Shown: positions 15,465 to 25,632 of the stretch, in pieces
Numbering within the stretch: position 1 is the first letter of the stretch
Layout of the letters: each line of letters starts with the position of its first letter
NCBI RefSeq assembly: GCF_022829725.1
Contig: NZ_JAKSYG010000171.1
Span: forward strand, 1-64,000
Length of the DNA stretch: 64,000 bases
Reading direction: 5' to 3'
Source of the DNA: Methylobacterium sp. E-005
Lineage (GTDB): Bacteria > Pseudomonadota > Alphaproteobacteria > Rhizobiales > Beijerinckiaceae
Position numbers and translations under genes: made by a program
The notes under the pieces: model-generated
Databases searched by the model: none
Told to the model about the DNA's origin: nothing
The model's input: the letters and a program-made list of their open reading frames with translations, nothing else

Positions 15465-17732
15465 ATGCGCGTCGCTTACCCCCACCCGAAGATCCGCGGC
15501 GCCGCCCTGCGCGCCCTCCTCGCCGGCGCCTCGCTCGCCGTCCTGGCCCAGGCCGCGAGCCCGGCGCTCGCGCAGGACGCGACGCCGCCGCGGCGCGGCG
15601 CGGGCACCAACCCCCCGGCCGGGGGCAGCGTCCAGCTCGAGGAGCTGAGCGTCGAGAGCCAGGGCGGCGGCGCCCCGGTCGCGGCCCGGGCCGGCGCCGG
15701 TGCGCGGGCGGTGGAGAGCCCGACCGGCCCGATCGACGGCTACGTGGCCCGACGCTCGGCCACCGCCACCAAGACCAACACCCCGCTGATCGAGACCCCG
15801 CAATCGATCACCGTGGTCGGGCGCCAGCAGCTCGACACCCAGAACGCCCAGACCCTGACGCAGGCGACGCAATACGTCGCCGGCACCTACGCCGGCACCT
15901 TCGGCGCCGATACCCGCCTCGACTTCTTCCAGTTGCGCGGCTTCGTGGTCAGCGATTACGGCCTCTATCTCAACGGCCTGCAGCTCCTGAACTACGGCTT
16001 CGCCTACAGCCGGGTGGACACGTTCGGGCTGGAGCGGATCGAGGTGCTGCGCGGCCCTTCCGCCGTGCTGTTCGGCGCCGGCAATCCCGGCGGCCTGATC
16101 AACCAGATCAGCAAGCGCCCGACCGAGAATCCGTTCGGCTACGTCGAGGTCGGCGGCGGCTCGTTCGACCAGCGCTACGCCGCCTTCGACGTCGGCGGCC
16201 CGGCCGACCGGGAGGGCCACTGGTTCACCCGGCTCACCGGCTATGCCCGCAACGGCGGTACGCAGGTCCAGGGGGCGCCGGACGACAGCTACTACATCGC
16301 CCCGGCCTTCACCTATAAGCCGGACGGGTCGACCAAATTCACGGTCCTGTCGAGCTTCCAGCACGACAACACGGCGGTGACGGCGAACTTCCTGCCCTAT
16401 TACGGCACGGTGCGGCCGACCGTGCTCGGCCTGCGCATCCCGCGCTCGCTCAACGTGGGCGATGCCGGCTTCAACACCTACCAGCGCGACCAGGCCTTCA
16501 TCGGCTACGAGTTCGAGCACGTCTTCGACGACACCTGGGCGGTCCGCCAGAACGCCCGCTATGCCTACACGCAGAGCTACCAGAATTCCTATATCGGCCA
16601 GCTCGGCTACACCGACCCGTTGCAGACCCAGCTCGGCCGCTACCTGTTCCGGGACAACGCCAAGATCGCGCAGCTCGACGTCGACACCCAGGCCGAGGCC
16701 AAGTTCTCGGACGGGTTCTTCCGCCACGACTTCCTGATGGGCGTGGAGTACCGGAACTTCCAGATCCACGACAACCAGGCCTCGGGCTTCCCCGGCCCCG
16801 ACCTCAACATCCTCGCGCCGTCTTACGGCCCGCAGGCGGTCTCGGCCTCGCCCTACCTGATCAACGCCGACTCGTTCCAGCAGGTCGGCCTCTACTTCCA
16901 AGACCAGATCAAGCTCACCCCGGAGCTGACCCTGATCCTCGGCGGCCGCCAGGACTTCGTCCAGAACACCGTCTACGACCGCCTGAATCCGGCCAACACC
17001 AACGGCCGCAACGACAGCGCCTTCACCTATCGCGCGGCGGCGATCTACAATTTCGACTTCGGCCTCGCGCCCTACATCATGTACGCGACCTCGTTCCAGC
17101 CCGAGATCGGCGTGGACATCAACAACCGGGCCTTCAAGCCCGATACCGGCGATCAGGTCGAGGGCGGCGTCAAGTTCGAGCCGCCGGGCCAGGGCTACTT
17201 CCTGACGCTGGCGGGCTTCGACATCCACCGCAACAACGTCCTTACCCCCAACCCGCTGAACACGATCTTCCAGACGCAGGTCGGCGAAGTGCGCTCCACC
17301 GGCTTCGAGGCGCAGCTGGTCGCCAACATCGCCGACGGGCTCAACCTCGTGGCGTCCTTCACCAAGTTCGACTTCAGCACCATTCGGGATGCCGATCCGG
17401 CGCGGGTCGGCAAGACGCCGGTCAACATCCCGCAGACGCTCGCGTCGCTGTTTGCCGACTACACCATCCCGGTCGGGCCGTGGCGCGGCTTCGGCTTCGG
17501 CGGCGGCGTGCGCTATGTCGGCAGCTCGTTCGCCGACGTCGGCAACACCCTGCGGGTGCCCGACTACGTGCTGTTCGACGCGCAGGTGCATTACGATGTC
17601 GAGAACTGGCGCTTCCAGGTGAACGCCTCGAACATCGGCGACCGGCGCTACGTCGCTTCCTGCCAATCGAACGTGTCGTGCTTCTACGGCGACGCCCGGC
17701 GGGTGCTGGCGAAGGTCAGCTACAAGTGGTGA
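15465..17732 (+). CDS. TonB-dependent siderophore receptor
   Basis: A 755-residue outer-membrane beta-barrel that imports ferric siderophores using TonB energy. A signal peptide occupies residues 1-37 (ASPALAQ). A low-complexity linker holds a TonB-box-like VQLEELSVES. The plug domain is at about 95-215 (TPQSITVVGRQQLD...GAGNPGGLINQISKRP), and the 22-strand barrel ends in RRVLAKVSYKW with the expected aromatic C-terminus. There is no N-terminal STN signalling domain, so it does not drive an ECF switch itself. The Irr-like box upstream suggests iron-responsive expression. No siderophore synthesis or ABC import genes adjoin it, so the ligand may be a xenosiderophore. Confidence 0.95.
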   Translation: MRVAYPHPKIRGAALRALLAGASLAVLAQAASPALAQDATPPRRGAGTNPPAGGSVQLEELSVESQGGGAPVAARAGAGARAVESPTGPIDGYVARRSATATKTNTPLIETPQSITVVGRQQLDTQNAQTLTQATQYVAGTYAGTFGADTRLDFFQLRGFVVSDYGLYLNGLQLLNYGFAYSRVDTFGLERIEVLRGPSAVLFGAGNPGGLINQISKRPTENPFGYVEVGGGSFDQRYAAFDVGGPADREGHWFTRLTGYARNGGTQVQGAPDDSYYIAPAFTYKPDGSTKFTVLSSFQHDNTAVTANFLPYYGTVRPTVLGLRIPRSLNVGDAGFNTYQRDQAFIGYEFEHVFDDTWAVRQNARYAYTQSYQNSYIGQLGYTDPLQTQLGRYLFRDNAKIAQLDVDTQAEAKFSDGFFRHDFLMGVEYRNFQIHDNQASGFPGPDLNILAPSYGPQAVSASPYLINADSFQQVGLYFQDQIKLTPELTLILGGRQDFVQNTVYDRLNPANTNGRNDSAFTYRAAAIYNFDFGLAPYIMYATSFQPEIGVDINNRAFKPDTGDQVEGGVKFEPPGQGYFLTLAGFDIHRNNVLTPNPLNTIFQTQVGEVRSTGFEAQLVANIADGLNLVASFTKFDFSTIRDADPARVGKTPVNIPQTLASLFADYTIPVGPWRGFGFGGGVRYVGSSFADVGNTLRVPDYVLFDAQVHYDVENWRFQVNASNIGDRRYVASCQSNVSCFYGDARRVLAKVSYKW

Positions 17733-17872
17733 GGTGAACCTGTATCGGGTCTCGGTTTGAAAGGTCGGGCCCCGGCTCTTTCAGGTGTCGGATTGAGGCC
17801 CGGGGCATGGCGTCGAGCCGACCTGCACCGACCCTGGTCCCGGGCGCGTGCAGCGGCAGCGGAAGGGGCGAC

Positions 17873-17956
17873 CCGGGATCCAGCGCAGGACGGCGCGCAG
17901 CGTCGATCCGGATCGACCCGGGCCGCCGGCGCGGCGCATCCTGTGCTGGATCCCGG
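17873..17956. repeat. Long inverted repeat with internal palindrome
   Basis: CCGGGATCCAGCGCAGGA (17873-17890) pairs with TCCTGTGCTGGATCCCGG (17939-17956), 17 of 18 positions. Inside is the perfect palindrome GTCGATCCGGATCGAC (17902-17917). It lies in the 441-base gap after the receptor gene. It could be a terminator or a small repeat element; no gene is visible in the gap. Confidence 0.6.
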
Positions 17957-18053
17957 ATCAGGGTCCCCTGCGCTCCATCTGTCCGGGACAGGGCGCGCGC
18001 GTCATGGCCCGGAGGCGCCCATCGCGCGCCACACGCTCGGCCCAACACCATGA

Positions 18054-18110
18054 GAGGGCCGGGGCGAGCCCTTTCGCGGGTCCAGGGCAGAGCCCTGGTG
18101 CCCGTTCAGG
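18054..18110. repeat. Palindromic repeat family A, copy 3
   Basis: GGGGCGAGCCCTTTCGCGGG followed by TCCAGGGCAGAGCCCTGGTG: the core of the family in the same orientation as copy 2, shortened on the left. Confidence 0.7.
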
Positions 18111-18173
18111 GTCGGACAGGCTCCGATGCGGGCCCCTTGTGCCCGCGGCCCCGCATCGCCCATAAGGCCCGCG

Positions 18174-18545
18174 ATGACCTTCGGGGTTCGGCATAGGCGT
18201 TCCGCGCGGGCGCGGGGCTGGTGGGCGATCGCCGTCCGCATGCTCGCGCTCGTCCTGGCGCTGTCGGTCGCCGGCCCGGGCGTCGGTCTCGCGGCCGATC
18301 TCGCCTTCCACGCGGGCGGCCATCACACCGCGGGCGAGGGCGCGGCCCTCGACGCGCCGGCCGCCACGACCGCCGTCGATCCGGGCGTCGCCGCGCATGT
18401 CCATTGCGGCTGCCATCTGGTCGCCCGCCTGGACGCCGCGCTGATGGTACCGCCCTCTCCGCCGGGCCGTCCGCTGCGGGCCCGCCTCGCGCAAGGCCAC
18501 AGCTCCATCGACCCCGACCGGCTGCCGCGGCCCCCGCGCGCGTGA
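18174..18545 (+). CDS. Small exported His/Cys protein at head of metal efflux operon
   Basis: A 123-residue protein. An N-terminal hydrophobic segment at about residues 20-42 (IAVRMLALVLALSVAG) looks like a signal peptide or anchor. The body has His clusters (FHAGGHH) and a HVHCGCH motif suited to binding a soft or borderline metal ion. No catalytic domain is visible. It is followed after ~140 bases by genes for a CzcB-like adaptor and a CzcA-like pump. The position resembles small periplasmic metal-sensing or buffering proteins such as CzcI/CnrX, though homology to them is not evident. The ATG at 18174 is preferred over the longer frame from 18126. Confidence 0.65.
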   Translation: MTFGVRHRRSARARGWWAIAVRMLALVLALSVAGPGVGLAADLAFHAGGHHTAGEGAALDAPAATTAVDPGVAAHVHCGCHLVARLDAALMVPPSPPGRPLRARLAQGHSSIDPDRLPRPPRA

Positions 18546-18682
18546 GCTGACGCCGCCGATCGGCGCGCGTCCGCCCGGAGGCCGGAACCGGCCCCGGGCC
18601 CGCCCCACGCGAAACCTGACCGGGCTTTCCGGGACCGCCCTGCGCGGCATCCCGCCGTCCCGGCCGCTCCCATGGCCGATCC

Positions 18683-20002
18683 ATGCGCTTCCTCCCGTCC
18701 GCCGCCCTCGGCGCGGCCCTTCTGGCCGCCGGCATCGCCCTCGGCGCCGCCGTTCCCGCCCTGCCCGCCCTCCTCCGGCAGGCCCTCACCGGCGCCGGGC
18801 TCGCCCCGGACAGCCATGACCGCCCCGCGGCGCCGGATCGTCCGAAGGCCACCGCGGATGGCTTGGCGCACGATGACCCTCCGCACGGCGCGGATCACGC
18901 GGCCGAGCACGCGGAGGACGTGATCCGCATGCGGCCCGACCAGATCGCCGGCCAGGACATCGCGACGGCGCGGGTCGGCGGCGGTACCCTGGCGCGCCAC
19001 CTGCTGGTCCCCGGCACCATCACCCCCGACACCGACCGGATCGCCCGCGTCCCGGCCCGGGTGGTCGGCACCGTGGCGGAGATGCGCAAGCTCCTGGGCG
19101 ATTCCGTGCAGAAGGATGAGGTCGTCGCCATCCTCGACAGCCGGGAGGTCGCCGACGCCAAGAGCGAGTACCTCACCGCCCAGGTCCAGGCCGAGTTGCA
19201 GACGATCAATTTCGAGCGCCAGCAGAAGCTGCTCGCCTCGCGCAGCGCCTCGGAGGCCGCCTTCGAGACCGCCCGGGCCGCCTATCTGGAGACCCGGCTG
19301 CGGGTCGACCTCGCCCGCCAGAAGCTGTCGGCCTTGGGGCTCGACGCCGCCGAGGTGGCCGCCGCCCAGAAGCGCGACGAGGCGACGCCCACCCAGTCGA
19401 GCCTGCGCCGCTATCCCCTGCGGGCGCCCCTCGCCGGCCGGATCGTCGAGCGCAAGGTCGATGTCGGCACCGCGGTCGGCAAGGAGGGCGATCCGGCCGA
19501 CCTCTACACGGTGGCGGACCTCGCGACGGTCTGGATCGAGCTGTCGGTGCCGACGCTGGACCTCGCCCAGGTGCGGGAGGGCGCCCGCGTCGCCGTCACC
19601 CCCGGCCGGGCCGGCGCGGCGGGCGCCCGCGCCGAGGGCCGCGTGATCTTCGTGAGCCCCTTCCTCAACGCCGAGACCCGCTCGGCCCGGGTGGTGGTGG
19701 CCCTGCCGAACCCGGATCTCGCGTGGCGACCCGGCACCTTCGTCACCGCCGAGGTGGAGATCGCCCGGGACACGGTGCCGGTCCGGATCCCCAAGGCATC
19801 CGTCCAGACGATCGCGGGCCGGAGCGTCGTCTTCGTGCGTAGGGCCGATGGCTTCGAGAAGCGGCCGGTCACCCTCGGCCAGTCCGACGACGAGGCCTAC
19901 GCGGTCACGGCCGGGCTCGAGGCCGGCGCCGAGATCGCGACCGGCAACACCTTCCTGCTGAAGGCCGAGCTCGGCAAGGCCGAAGCCGGCCACGACGATT
20001 GA
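18683..20002 (+). CDS. Heavy-metal RND efflux periplasmic adaptor (CzcB-like)
   Basis: A 439-residue membrane-fusion protein joining an inner-membrane RND pump to an outer-membrane channel. An N-terminal signal/anchor covers residues 1-30. A His-rich stretch follows at about 45-75 (AHDDPPHGADHAAEHAED), as in metal-binding CzcB proteins. Then come the lipoyl halves flanking a coiled-coil hairpin (about residues 120-260; REVADAKSEYLTAQVQAEL) and the beta-barrel/membrane-proximal domains. It ends 10 bases before the pump gene, so the two are in one operon. The metal is probably a divalent cation (Co, Zn, Cd or Ni), judged by the pump. Confidence 0.92.
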   Translation: MRFLPSAALGAALLAAGIALGAAVPALPALLRQALTGAGLAPDSHDRPAAPDRPKATADGLAHDDPPHGADHAAEHAEDVIRMRPDQIAGQDIATARVGGGTLARHLLVPGTITPDTDRIARVPARVVGTVAEMRKLLGDSVQKDEVVAILDSREVADAKSEYLTAQVQAELQTINFERQQKLLASRSASEAAFETARAAYLETRLRVDLARQKLSALGLDAAEVAAAQKRDEATPTQSSLRRYPLRAPLAGRIVERKVDVGTAVGKEGDPADLYTVADLATVWIELSVPTLDLAQVREGARVAVTPGRAGAAGARAEGRVIFVSPFLNAETRSARVVVALPNPDLAWRPGTFVTAEVEIARDTVPVRIPKASVQTIAGRSVVFVRRADGFEKRPVTLGQSDDEAYAVTAGLEAGAEIATGNTFLLKAELGKAEAGHDD

Positions 20003-20012
20003 GGATCGCGCC

Positions 20013-23000
20013 ATGATCAGCCGCATCCTCGCCCTCTCGGTCCGCCAGCGCTGGCTGGTGCTGCTCCTCGTGCTGCTGGCCTCCGGCTTCGGCGCCGGCG
20101 CGCTGACGCGGCTGCCGATCGACGCCGTGCCCGACATCACCAACAATCAGGTGCAGATCAACACCCTGGCGCCTTCCCTGTCGCCGGTCGATGTCGAGCG
20201 GCAGGTCACCTACCCGGTCGAGACCGCGCTGGCCGGCATCAAGGGCCTCGACTACACCCGCTCGCTCTCGCGCAACGGCTTCTCGCAGGTCACCGCGGTC
20301 TTCGCCGAGAGCCTCGACATCTACTTCGCCCGCCAGCAGGTCGCCGAGCGCCTCGCCCAGGTGCGGGAGGACCTGCCCTCGGGGGTCGAGCCCCGGATGG
20401 GGCCGATTTCCACCGGCCTCGGCGAGATCACCATGTGGTCGGTCCGCTACGCGCCGCCGGGCGCGCGCGCGACCGTGCCGGCGGGCAAGCCGGGCTGGCA
20501 GCCGGACGGCTTCTACCGGACCCCGGAGGGCCAGGATCTCAGGACGGAGCTGGAGCAGGTCGCCTACCTGCGCACGGTCGAGGACTGGATCATCCGGCCG
20601 CAGATCAAGGCGGTGCCGGGGGTGGCCGGCGTCGACGGGATCGGCGGCTTCGAGAAGCAGTACCACGTCCAGCCGGACCCGACGAAGCTGACCGCCCTCG
20701 ACCTGTCCTTCACGGACGTCGCCCGGGCGCTCCAGGCCAACAATGCCGACCAGGGCGCCCGCTACCTGGAGGACAATGGCGAGAGCTACGTGGTGCGCGC
20801 CTCCGGCCGGCTGGAGAGTCCGGCGGCGATCGCCGACGTGGTGGTGGCGAGCCGCGGCGGCGTGCCGGTGCGGATCCGCGACATCGCCACGGTGCGGATC
20901 GGGCGCGACCTGCGCACCGGCTCAGCCAGCGAGAACGGGCAGGAGACCGTCATCGGCACCGCCCTGATGCGGATCGGCGAGAACAGCCGGACGGTTTCGT
21001 CCGCGGTCGGCACCCGCCTCGACCAGATCCGCCGCGCCCTGCCCCCCGGCATCGTGGTCGAGACGGTCCTCGACCGGACGCAGCTCGTCGAGGCGACGAT
21101 CCGTACCGTCGCGAAGAACCTCGCGGAGGGCGCGGCCCTCGTGATCGTCGTCCTGTTCCTGCTGCTCGGCAACATAAGGGCGGCGCTGATCGCGGCCCTG
21201 GTCATCCCGGTCGCCATGCTGATGACCGTGACCGGCATGGTCGAGGCAAAGATCTCGGCCAACCTGATGAGCCTCGGGGCGCTCGATTTCGGGCTGATCG
21301 TCGACGGGGCGGTGATCATCACCGAGAATGCGCTCCGCCACCTCGCCGAGCGGCAGCATGCCCTGGGACGCCCCCTCGCCCTGGAGGAGCGCCTGGAGAC
21401 GGTGCGGGAATCCGCCGAGGAGATGATCAAGCCGTCCCTCTACGGGCAGGCGATCATCATCCTGGTGTATCTGCCGCTCCTGACCTTCTCGGGGGTCGAG
21501 GGCAAGATGTTCCAGCCGATGGCGCTCACCGTCATCCTGGCGCTGGCCTCCGCCTTCGTGCTGTCGCTGACCTTCGTGCCGGCCCTGATCGCCATCGCGC
21601 TGACCGGCCGGGTCACCGAGGCGGAGAGCCCGATCCTCCGGGGCCTGAAGGCGCTCTACCGCCCGGTGCTCGCCGCGGCGATCCGGGCGCCCGCGCCCTT
21701 CGTCGGGGCGGCTCTGCTGCTGCTCGTCGGCGCCGGGCTGCTCGCCGCACGGCTCGGGACCGAGTTCATCCCGCTGCTCGACGAGAAGAGCATCGCGCTC
21801 AACGCCACTCGGATCCCCTCGACATCGCTGACCCAGTCGCAGGCGATGCAGCTCAAGGTCGAGCAGGCGATCAAGAAATTCCCGCAGGTCGCCACGGTGT
21901 TCTCGAAGACCGGCACCGCCGAGGTCGCCACCGACCCGATGCCGCCGAATTCCTCCGACACCTTCGTGATGCTCAAGCCGCAGGCGGACTGGCCCGACCC
22001 GACCCTGTCGAAGGCCGAACTGCAGGCGCGGATCGAGGCGGCCCTCGGCGACCTCGCCGGCAACGTCTACGAATTCTCCCAGCCGATCCAGCTGCGCTTC
22101 AACGAGCTGCTGGCCGGGACCCGGGGCGACCTCGCCGTCAAGGTGTTCGGCGAGGATTTCGGGCCGCTGCTGGAGACCGCCAACCGGATCGCCGCGATCC
22201 TGCGCGGGATCCCGGGCGCCGACGACGTGAAGGTCGAGCAGATCGCCGGCCTGCCGGTCTTCGAGATCACGATCGACCGGGAGCAGGCGGCGCGGCTGGG
22301 CCTGAGCACCGGGGCGATCCAGGAGGTGATCGGCGCCGCCATGGGCGGGAAGGAGGCCGGAATCGTGTTCGAGGGCGACCGGCGCGTGCCGATCGTGGTG
22401 CGGCTGACCGATCAGGTCCGCGAGGACCGGGAGGCCCTGGAGAACCTGCCGGTGCCGCTCCCCGTTTCCTCGCCCGCGGGCCCGAACGGCCGGACCGCCT
22501 CCGTGCTGCTGCGGCAGGTGGCACGCTTCTCGGTCAGCGAGGGGCCGAACCAGATCAGCCGCGAGAACGGCCGCCGCCGGGTCGTGGTCACCGCCAATGT
22601 CCGCGGGCGCAACATCGGCTCCCTGGTGGCGGAGGCGCAAGCACAGGTCGCCGCGCAGGTGCCGCTGCCGGCGGGCGCCTCCCTGGCCTGGGGCGGCCAG
22701 TTCGAGAACCTCGCCTCGGCCCGGGCGCGCCTCGCCGTGGTGGTGCCGGTCTGCTTCGGGTTGATCTTTCTGCTGCTCACCGGAGCGCTGGGCAGCGCGC
22801 GCGACGCGCTCCTGGTGTTCAGCGCGGTGCCCCTGGCGCTGACCGGCGGGATCGCGGCCCTGTGGCTGCGGGGGATGCCGCTCTCGGTGCCGGCGGCGGT
22901 CGGGTTCATCGCGCTCTCGGGGGTGGCGGTGCTGAACGGCCTCGTGATGCTGACCTTCATCAAGCAGCTGATGACCGAGGGCCGGCCGCTGTCGGCGGCG

Positions 23001-23294
23001 ATTCGCGAAGGCGCCCTCACCCGGCTGCGGCCGGTGGCGATGACCGCGCTCGTCGCCTCCCTGGGCTTCGTACCGATGGCGCTCGCCACCGGCACCGGGG
23101 CGGAGGTCCAGCGCCCGCTCGCCACCGTGGTGATCGGCGGCCTGATCAGCGCGACCCTGCTGACCCTGGTGGTTCTGCCGGCGCTCTACGCGCGGTTCGG
23201 CCGCCGCAACGCGGCCGGCTCCGCGGACCGCATGACGCCACCGGCTGGGGCGGCGCGGGCCACGATCCTTGGCGGACGCGCCAAGGTGTCCTGA
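20013..23294 (+). CDS. Heavy-metal RND efflux pump (CzcA/CusA family)
   Basis: A 1093-residue inner-membrane proton antiporter with 12 expected transmembrane helices and two large periplasmic loops. TM4 carries DFGLIVDGAVIITEN near residue 424; the charged pattern DFGxxxDGA is characteristic of the Co/Zn/Cd(/Ni) HME-RND subgroups rather than the monovalent CusA type. The start (SVRQRWLVLLLV, then RLPIDAVPDITNNQVQ) is typical of CzcA. The adaptor gene precedes it directly. No outer-membrane factor gene (czcC) follows; the next gene is a chemoreceptor, so the channel must be encoded elsewhere. Confidence 0.95.
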   Translation: MISRILALSVRQRWLVLLLVLLASGFGAGALTRLPIDAVPDITNNQVQINTLAPSLSPVDVERQVTYPVETALAGIKGLDYTRSLSRNGFSQVTAVFAESLDIYFARQQVAERLAQVREDLPSGVEPRMGPISTGLGEITMWSVRYAPPGARATVPAGKPGWQPDGFYRTPEGQDLRTELEQVAYLRTVEDWIIRPQIKAVPGVAGVDGIGGFEKQYHVQPDPTKLTALDLSFTDVARALQANNADQGARYLEDNGESYVVRASGRLESPAAIADVVVASRGGVPVRIRDIATVRIGRDLRTGSASENGQETVIGTALMRIGENSRTVSSAVGTRLDQIRRALPPGIVVETVLDRTQLVEATIRTVAKNLAEGAALVIVVLFLLLGNIRAALIAALVIPVAMLMTVTGMVEAKISANLMSLGALDFGLIVDGAVIITENALRHLAERQHALGRPLALEERLETVRESAEEMIKPSLYGQAIIILVYLPLLTFSGVEGKMFQPMALTVILALASAFVLSLTFVPALIAIALTGRVTEAESPILRGLKALYRPVLAAAIRAPAPFVGAALLLLVGAGLLAARLGTEFIPLLDEKSIALNATRIPSTSLTQSQAMQLKVEQAIKKFPQVATVFSKTGTAEVATDPMPPNSSDTFVMLKPQADWPDPTLSKAELQARIEAALGDLAGNVYEFSQPIQLRFNELLAGTRGDLAVKVFGEDFGPLLETANRIAAILRGIPGADDVKVEQIAGLPVFEITIDREQAARLGLSTGAIQEVIGAAMGGKEAGIVFEGDRRVPIVVRLTDQVREDREALENLPVPLPVSSPAGPNGRTASVLLRQVARFSVSEGPNQISRENGRRRVVVTANVRGRNIGSLVAEAQAQVAAQVPLPAGASLAWGGQFENLASARARLAVVVPVCFGLIFLLLTGALGSARDALLVFSAVPLALTGGIAALWLRGMPLSVPAAVGFIALSGVAVLNGLVMLTFIKQLMTEGRPLSAAIREGALTRLRPVAMTALVASLGFVPMALATGTGAEVQRPLATVVIGGLISATLLTLVVLPALYARFGRRNAAGSADRMTPPAGAARATILGGRAKVS

Positions 23295-23320
23295 AAGCGC
23301 CTGTTTCCATCCGGGGACGG

Positions 23321-23352
23321 CAGCATTTCCAGAGTCGCGGTCGTGAATGCTG
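23321..23352 (+). terminator. Weak hairpin after the RND operon
   Basis: CAGCATT (23321-23327) pairs with AATGCTG (23346-23352) across an 18-base loop, 27 bases after the pump stop codon. There is no T-run. The rest of the gap to 23523 is less GC-rich and presumably contains the chemoreceptor promoter. Confidence 0.3.
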
Positions 23353-23523
23353 TCCGACACACCATGAAGCTCTGACGGAATGTCAGGCGTCGATTCGGCG
23401 CGAAATAACGCGGGCCTCCGCATGGGCGGTTCTTCTGCTGTGCGACTTGACATTGCGGCGCAACATCAAGGAAGTAATTCCCGAAGCTGAACCATTCAAG
23501 ACGTGGACGCGGAGCGAGTTCCT

Positions 23524-25521
23524 ATGAAAATAGGCATCCGTCAGAGGATATACTCAGGGTTTGCCTTGATTATATTGTTGACCGTCGCTGTTGGTGGATA
23601 TTCTATCTATCAGCAGGGTGTCGTGAACGATCAGTATGCTGTCCGCGGTCGTCTGGAGGAGATCGCGCGTCTGGTCCTCATAGACGATGGACTGTCCAGC
23701 CGCTTGGTCGACCTCGGTGAGGGTTACCGGCTTGCACCCACGCCCGAGCGGATCGCCGAGCTGGAGCAGATGCGAGGCGAGATCGAGGCGACCGGGGATA
23801 AGCTGGTCGCATTGTCGCTCTCGCCGGAGCGGCGCAAGATCTACGTCGAGATCCGCGACAACGCGCGCGCCGCGAAGCCGGAAGTGGGCCGCCTTGCGGC
23901 GGCCGGCACGGCCTTCGCCCAGGCCAAGGCGCGCCTGTTCACGGGCGGTGACGAACTGACCGGCGCGACCAATACCCTGGTGGACGACGTGCGCGCGCGC
24001 GGAGGCGAAGCGCTGCTGGGCCGGGCTCAGGTCGTCGAGAGCGCCATGCTGCTGGTGCGCGTCGCCAACTGGCGCTTCCTGGCGACGTTCGATCCGAACG
24101 GGCCGTCCATCTTCGCGAAGAATGTCGAGAAGGCCGAAGCGGCCCTGAAGGCGTTCCAGGATGCCGAGGGCGCCGCCGCCTTCGCCAACCCGATCAAGGC
24201 GGTGGTGGAGAAGCTGGCGGCGTACCGCACCAACTTTCAGGCGACCGTCGCGGCCCGGGATGGACTGAACACGGTGTTCGAGACCGGTCTCAAGCCGCCC
24301 GCCACCACGATCGACCTGCGCTGTGACGTCGCGCGCGACGCGGTCAACGCCGCGATCGAGGAGAACGGCCGTGCCGTGGAGGCCGTGGTGCGGCGGGCGC
24401 GGACCGTCCAGATTGCGCTCGTGGGGATGACGCTGGTTCTGGGGGTGATCGCGAGCCTCGTGATCGGCCGCGGCATCATCGGCCCGGTGGCCGGGATGAC
24501 GGCGGCGATGCGGCGCCTCGCCGAGGGCGATACCGCCGTGGCAGTGCCCTCCCAGGACGCCACGGACGAGATTGGCGCCATGGCCAAGGCCGTCGCGGTG
24601 TTCCGCCAGAACGCCATCGCCCGGGCCGAACTGGAGGCCGCCCAGGCGGCCGAGCAGGAGGCCCGCCAGCGCCGGGTCGAGCGGGTCGACCAGCTCGTCC
24701 GCACCTTCGAGCAGAAGGTCGCCCAATCGCTCGACATCGTCTCCACGAGCGCCACCGAACTCGACGCCACGGCGCGCTCCATGACCCAGGTGGCCGACGA
24801 CACCAACACGCAGGCGGTCGCCTCCAGCGCCGCCGCGGAGCAGACCGCCACCAACGTCCAGACCGTGGCGGCGGCGGCCGAGGAGATGGTCTCCTCGCTC
24901 CAGGAGATCGAGCGGCAGGTGGTGCGCTCCAACGAGGTCGCGGGCTTCGCCGCGCATGAGGCGGAGGCGAGCAACGCCGCCATGGCCAGCCTGCGCGCGG
25001 CCGCCGAGCAGATCGGCGCGGCGGTGACGACGATCTCGGGCATCGCCGGGCAGACCAACCTGCTGGCGCTCAACGCCACGATCGAGGCCGCGCGGGCCGG
25101 GGAGGCGGGCCGCGGCTTCGCGGTGGTGGCGGCCGAGGTCAAGGAACTCGCGGGCCAGACCGCCAAGGCGACCGACGAGATCGGCGGGCAGATCGCGGCG
25201 ATCCAGGCGGCGACCGCCCAGGCCGCGGAGGCGATGGCGCAGATCGCGCGCACGATCGCGAGCGTGAGCGAGATCAGCGGCTCGATCGCCTCGACGGTGG
25301 TGGAGCAGACGGCGGCGACCAGCGAGATCTCGCGCAATGCCGGCCAAGCCGCGAAGGGGACGCAGGACGTCTCGTCCAACGTGGCGCGGGTGCTGGCGGC
25401 CGCTGGCGAGACCGGCAGCGCCGCCGCCCAGGTGCTGAACGCGGCGGCCGAGCTGGCCAAGCAGTCCCTTGCCGTCAAGCAGGAGGTGGACGGTTTCCTG
25501 CGCGACATCCGGGCGGCCTGA
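23524..25521 (+). CDS. Methyl-accepting chemotaxis protein
   Basis: A 665-residue transmembrane chemoreceptor signalling to CheA/CheW. TM1 lies at about residues 12-32 ([17 protein letters not shown]). A long, mainly helical periplasmic sensor of ~260 residues follows, then TM2 near 300-318 ([17 protein letters not shown]), HAMP to about 370 and the MCP signalling hairpin. The conserved tip is [20 protein letters not shown]. It starts at the ATG at 23524 with GGAG 9 bases upstream; a GTG at 23503 is less likely. The first ~60 codons are visibly less GC-rich than the rest. No che genes adjoin it, so it is a dispersed receptor; the ligand is unknown. Confidence 0.94.
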   Translation: MKIGIRQRIYSGFALIILLTVAVGGYSIYQQGVVNDQYAVRGRLEEIARLVLIDDGLSSRLVDLGEGYRLAPTPERIAELEQMRGEIEATGDKLVALSLSPERRKIYVEIRDNARAAKPEVGRLAAAGTAFAQAKARLFTGGDELTGATNTLVDDVRARGGEALLGRAQVVESAMLLVRVANWRFLATFDPNGPSIFAKNVEKAEAALKAFQDAEGAAAFANPIKAVVEKLAAYRTNFQATVAARDGLNTVFETGLKPPATTIDLRCDVARDAVNAAIEENGRAVEAVVRRARTVQIALVGMTLVLGVIASLVIGRGIIGPVAGMTAAMRRLAEGDTAVAVPSQDATDEIGAMAKAVAVFRQNAIARAELEAAQAAEQEARQRRVERVDQLVRTFEQKVAQSLDIVSTSATELDATARSMTQVADDTNTQAVASSAAAEQTATNVQTVAAAAEEMVSSLQEIERQVVRSNEVAGFAAHEAEASNAAMASLRAAAEQIGAAVTTISGIAGQTNLLALNATIEAARAGEAGRGFAVVAAEVKELAGQTAKATDEIGGQIAAIQAATAQAAEAMAQIARTIASVSEISGSIASTVVEQTAATSEISRNAGQAAKGTQDVSSNVARVLAAAGETGSAAAQVLNAAAELAKQSLAVKQEVDGFLRDIRAA

Positions 25522-25632
25522 GTGGCGGCCTGGGCCCGGGTCCGTGGCGGCCTTAAACGGCCCCGCGGAGCCGGGCCGGGCGGCTCCGGAAAGCCGGACG
25601 CCGCCAGCGGCGATCCGTCTGACGCTGCGCCG

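Noticed and set aside
15396..17666. 756-residue open frame on the minus strand
   Set aside because: Antisense shadow of the TonB receptor gene; the product is Val/Ala/Glu/Arg-rich low complexity with no domain.
20922..23453. 843-residue open frame on the minus strand
   Set aside because: Antisense to the RND pump gene, composed of Arg/Gln/His/Asp-rich sequence typical of GC-rich shadows.
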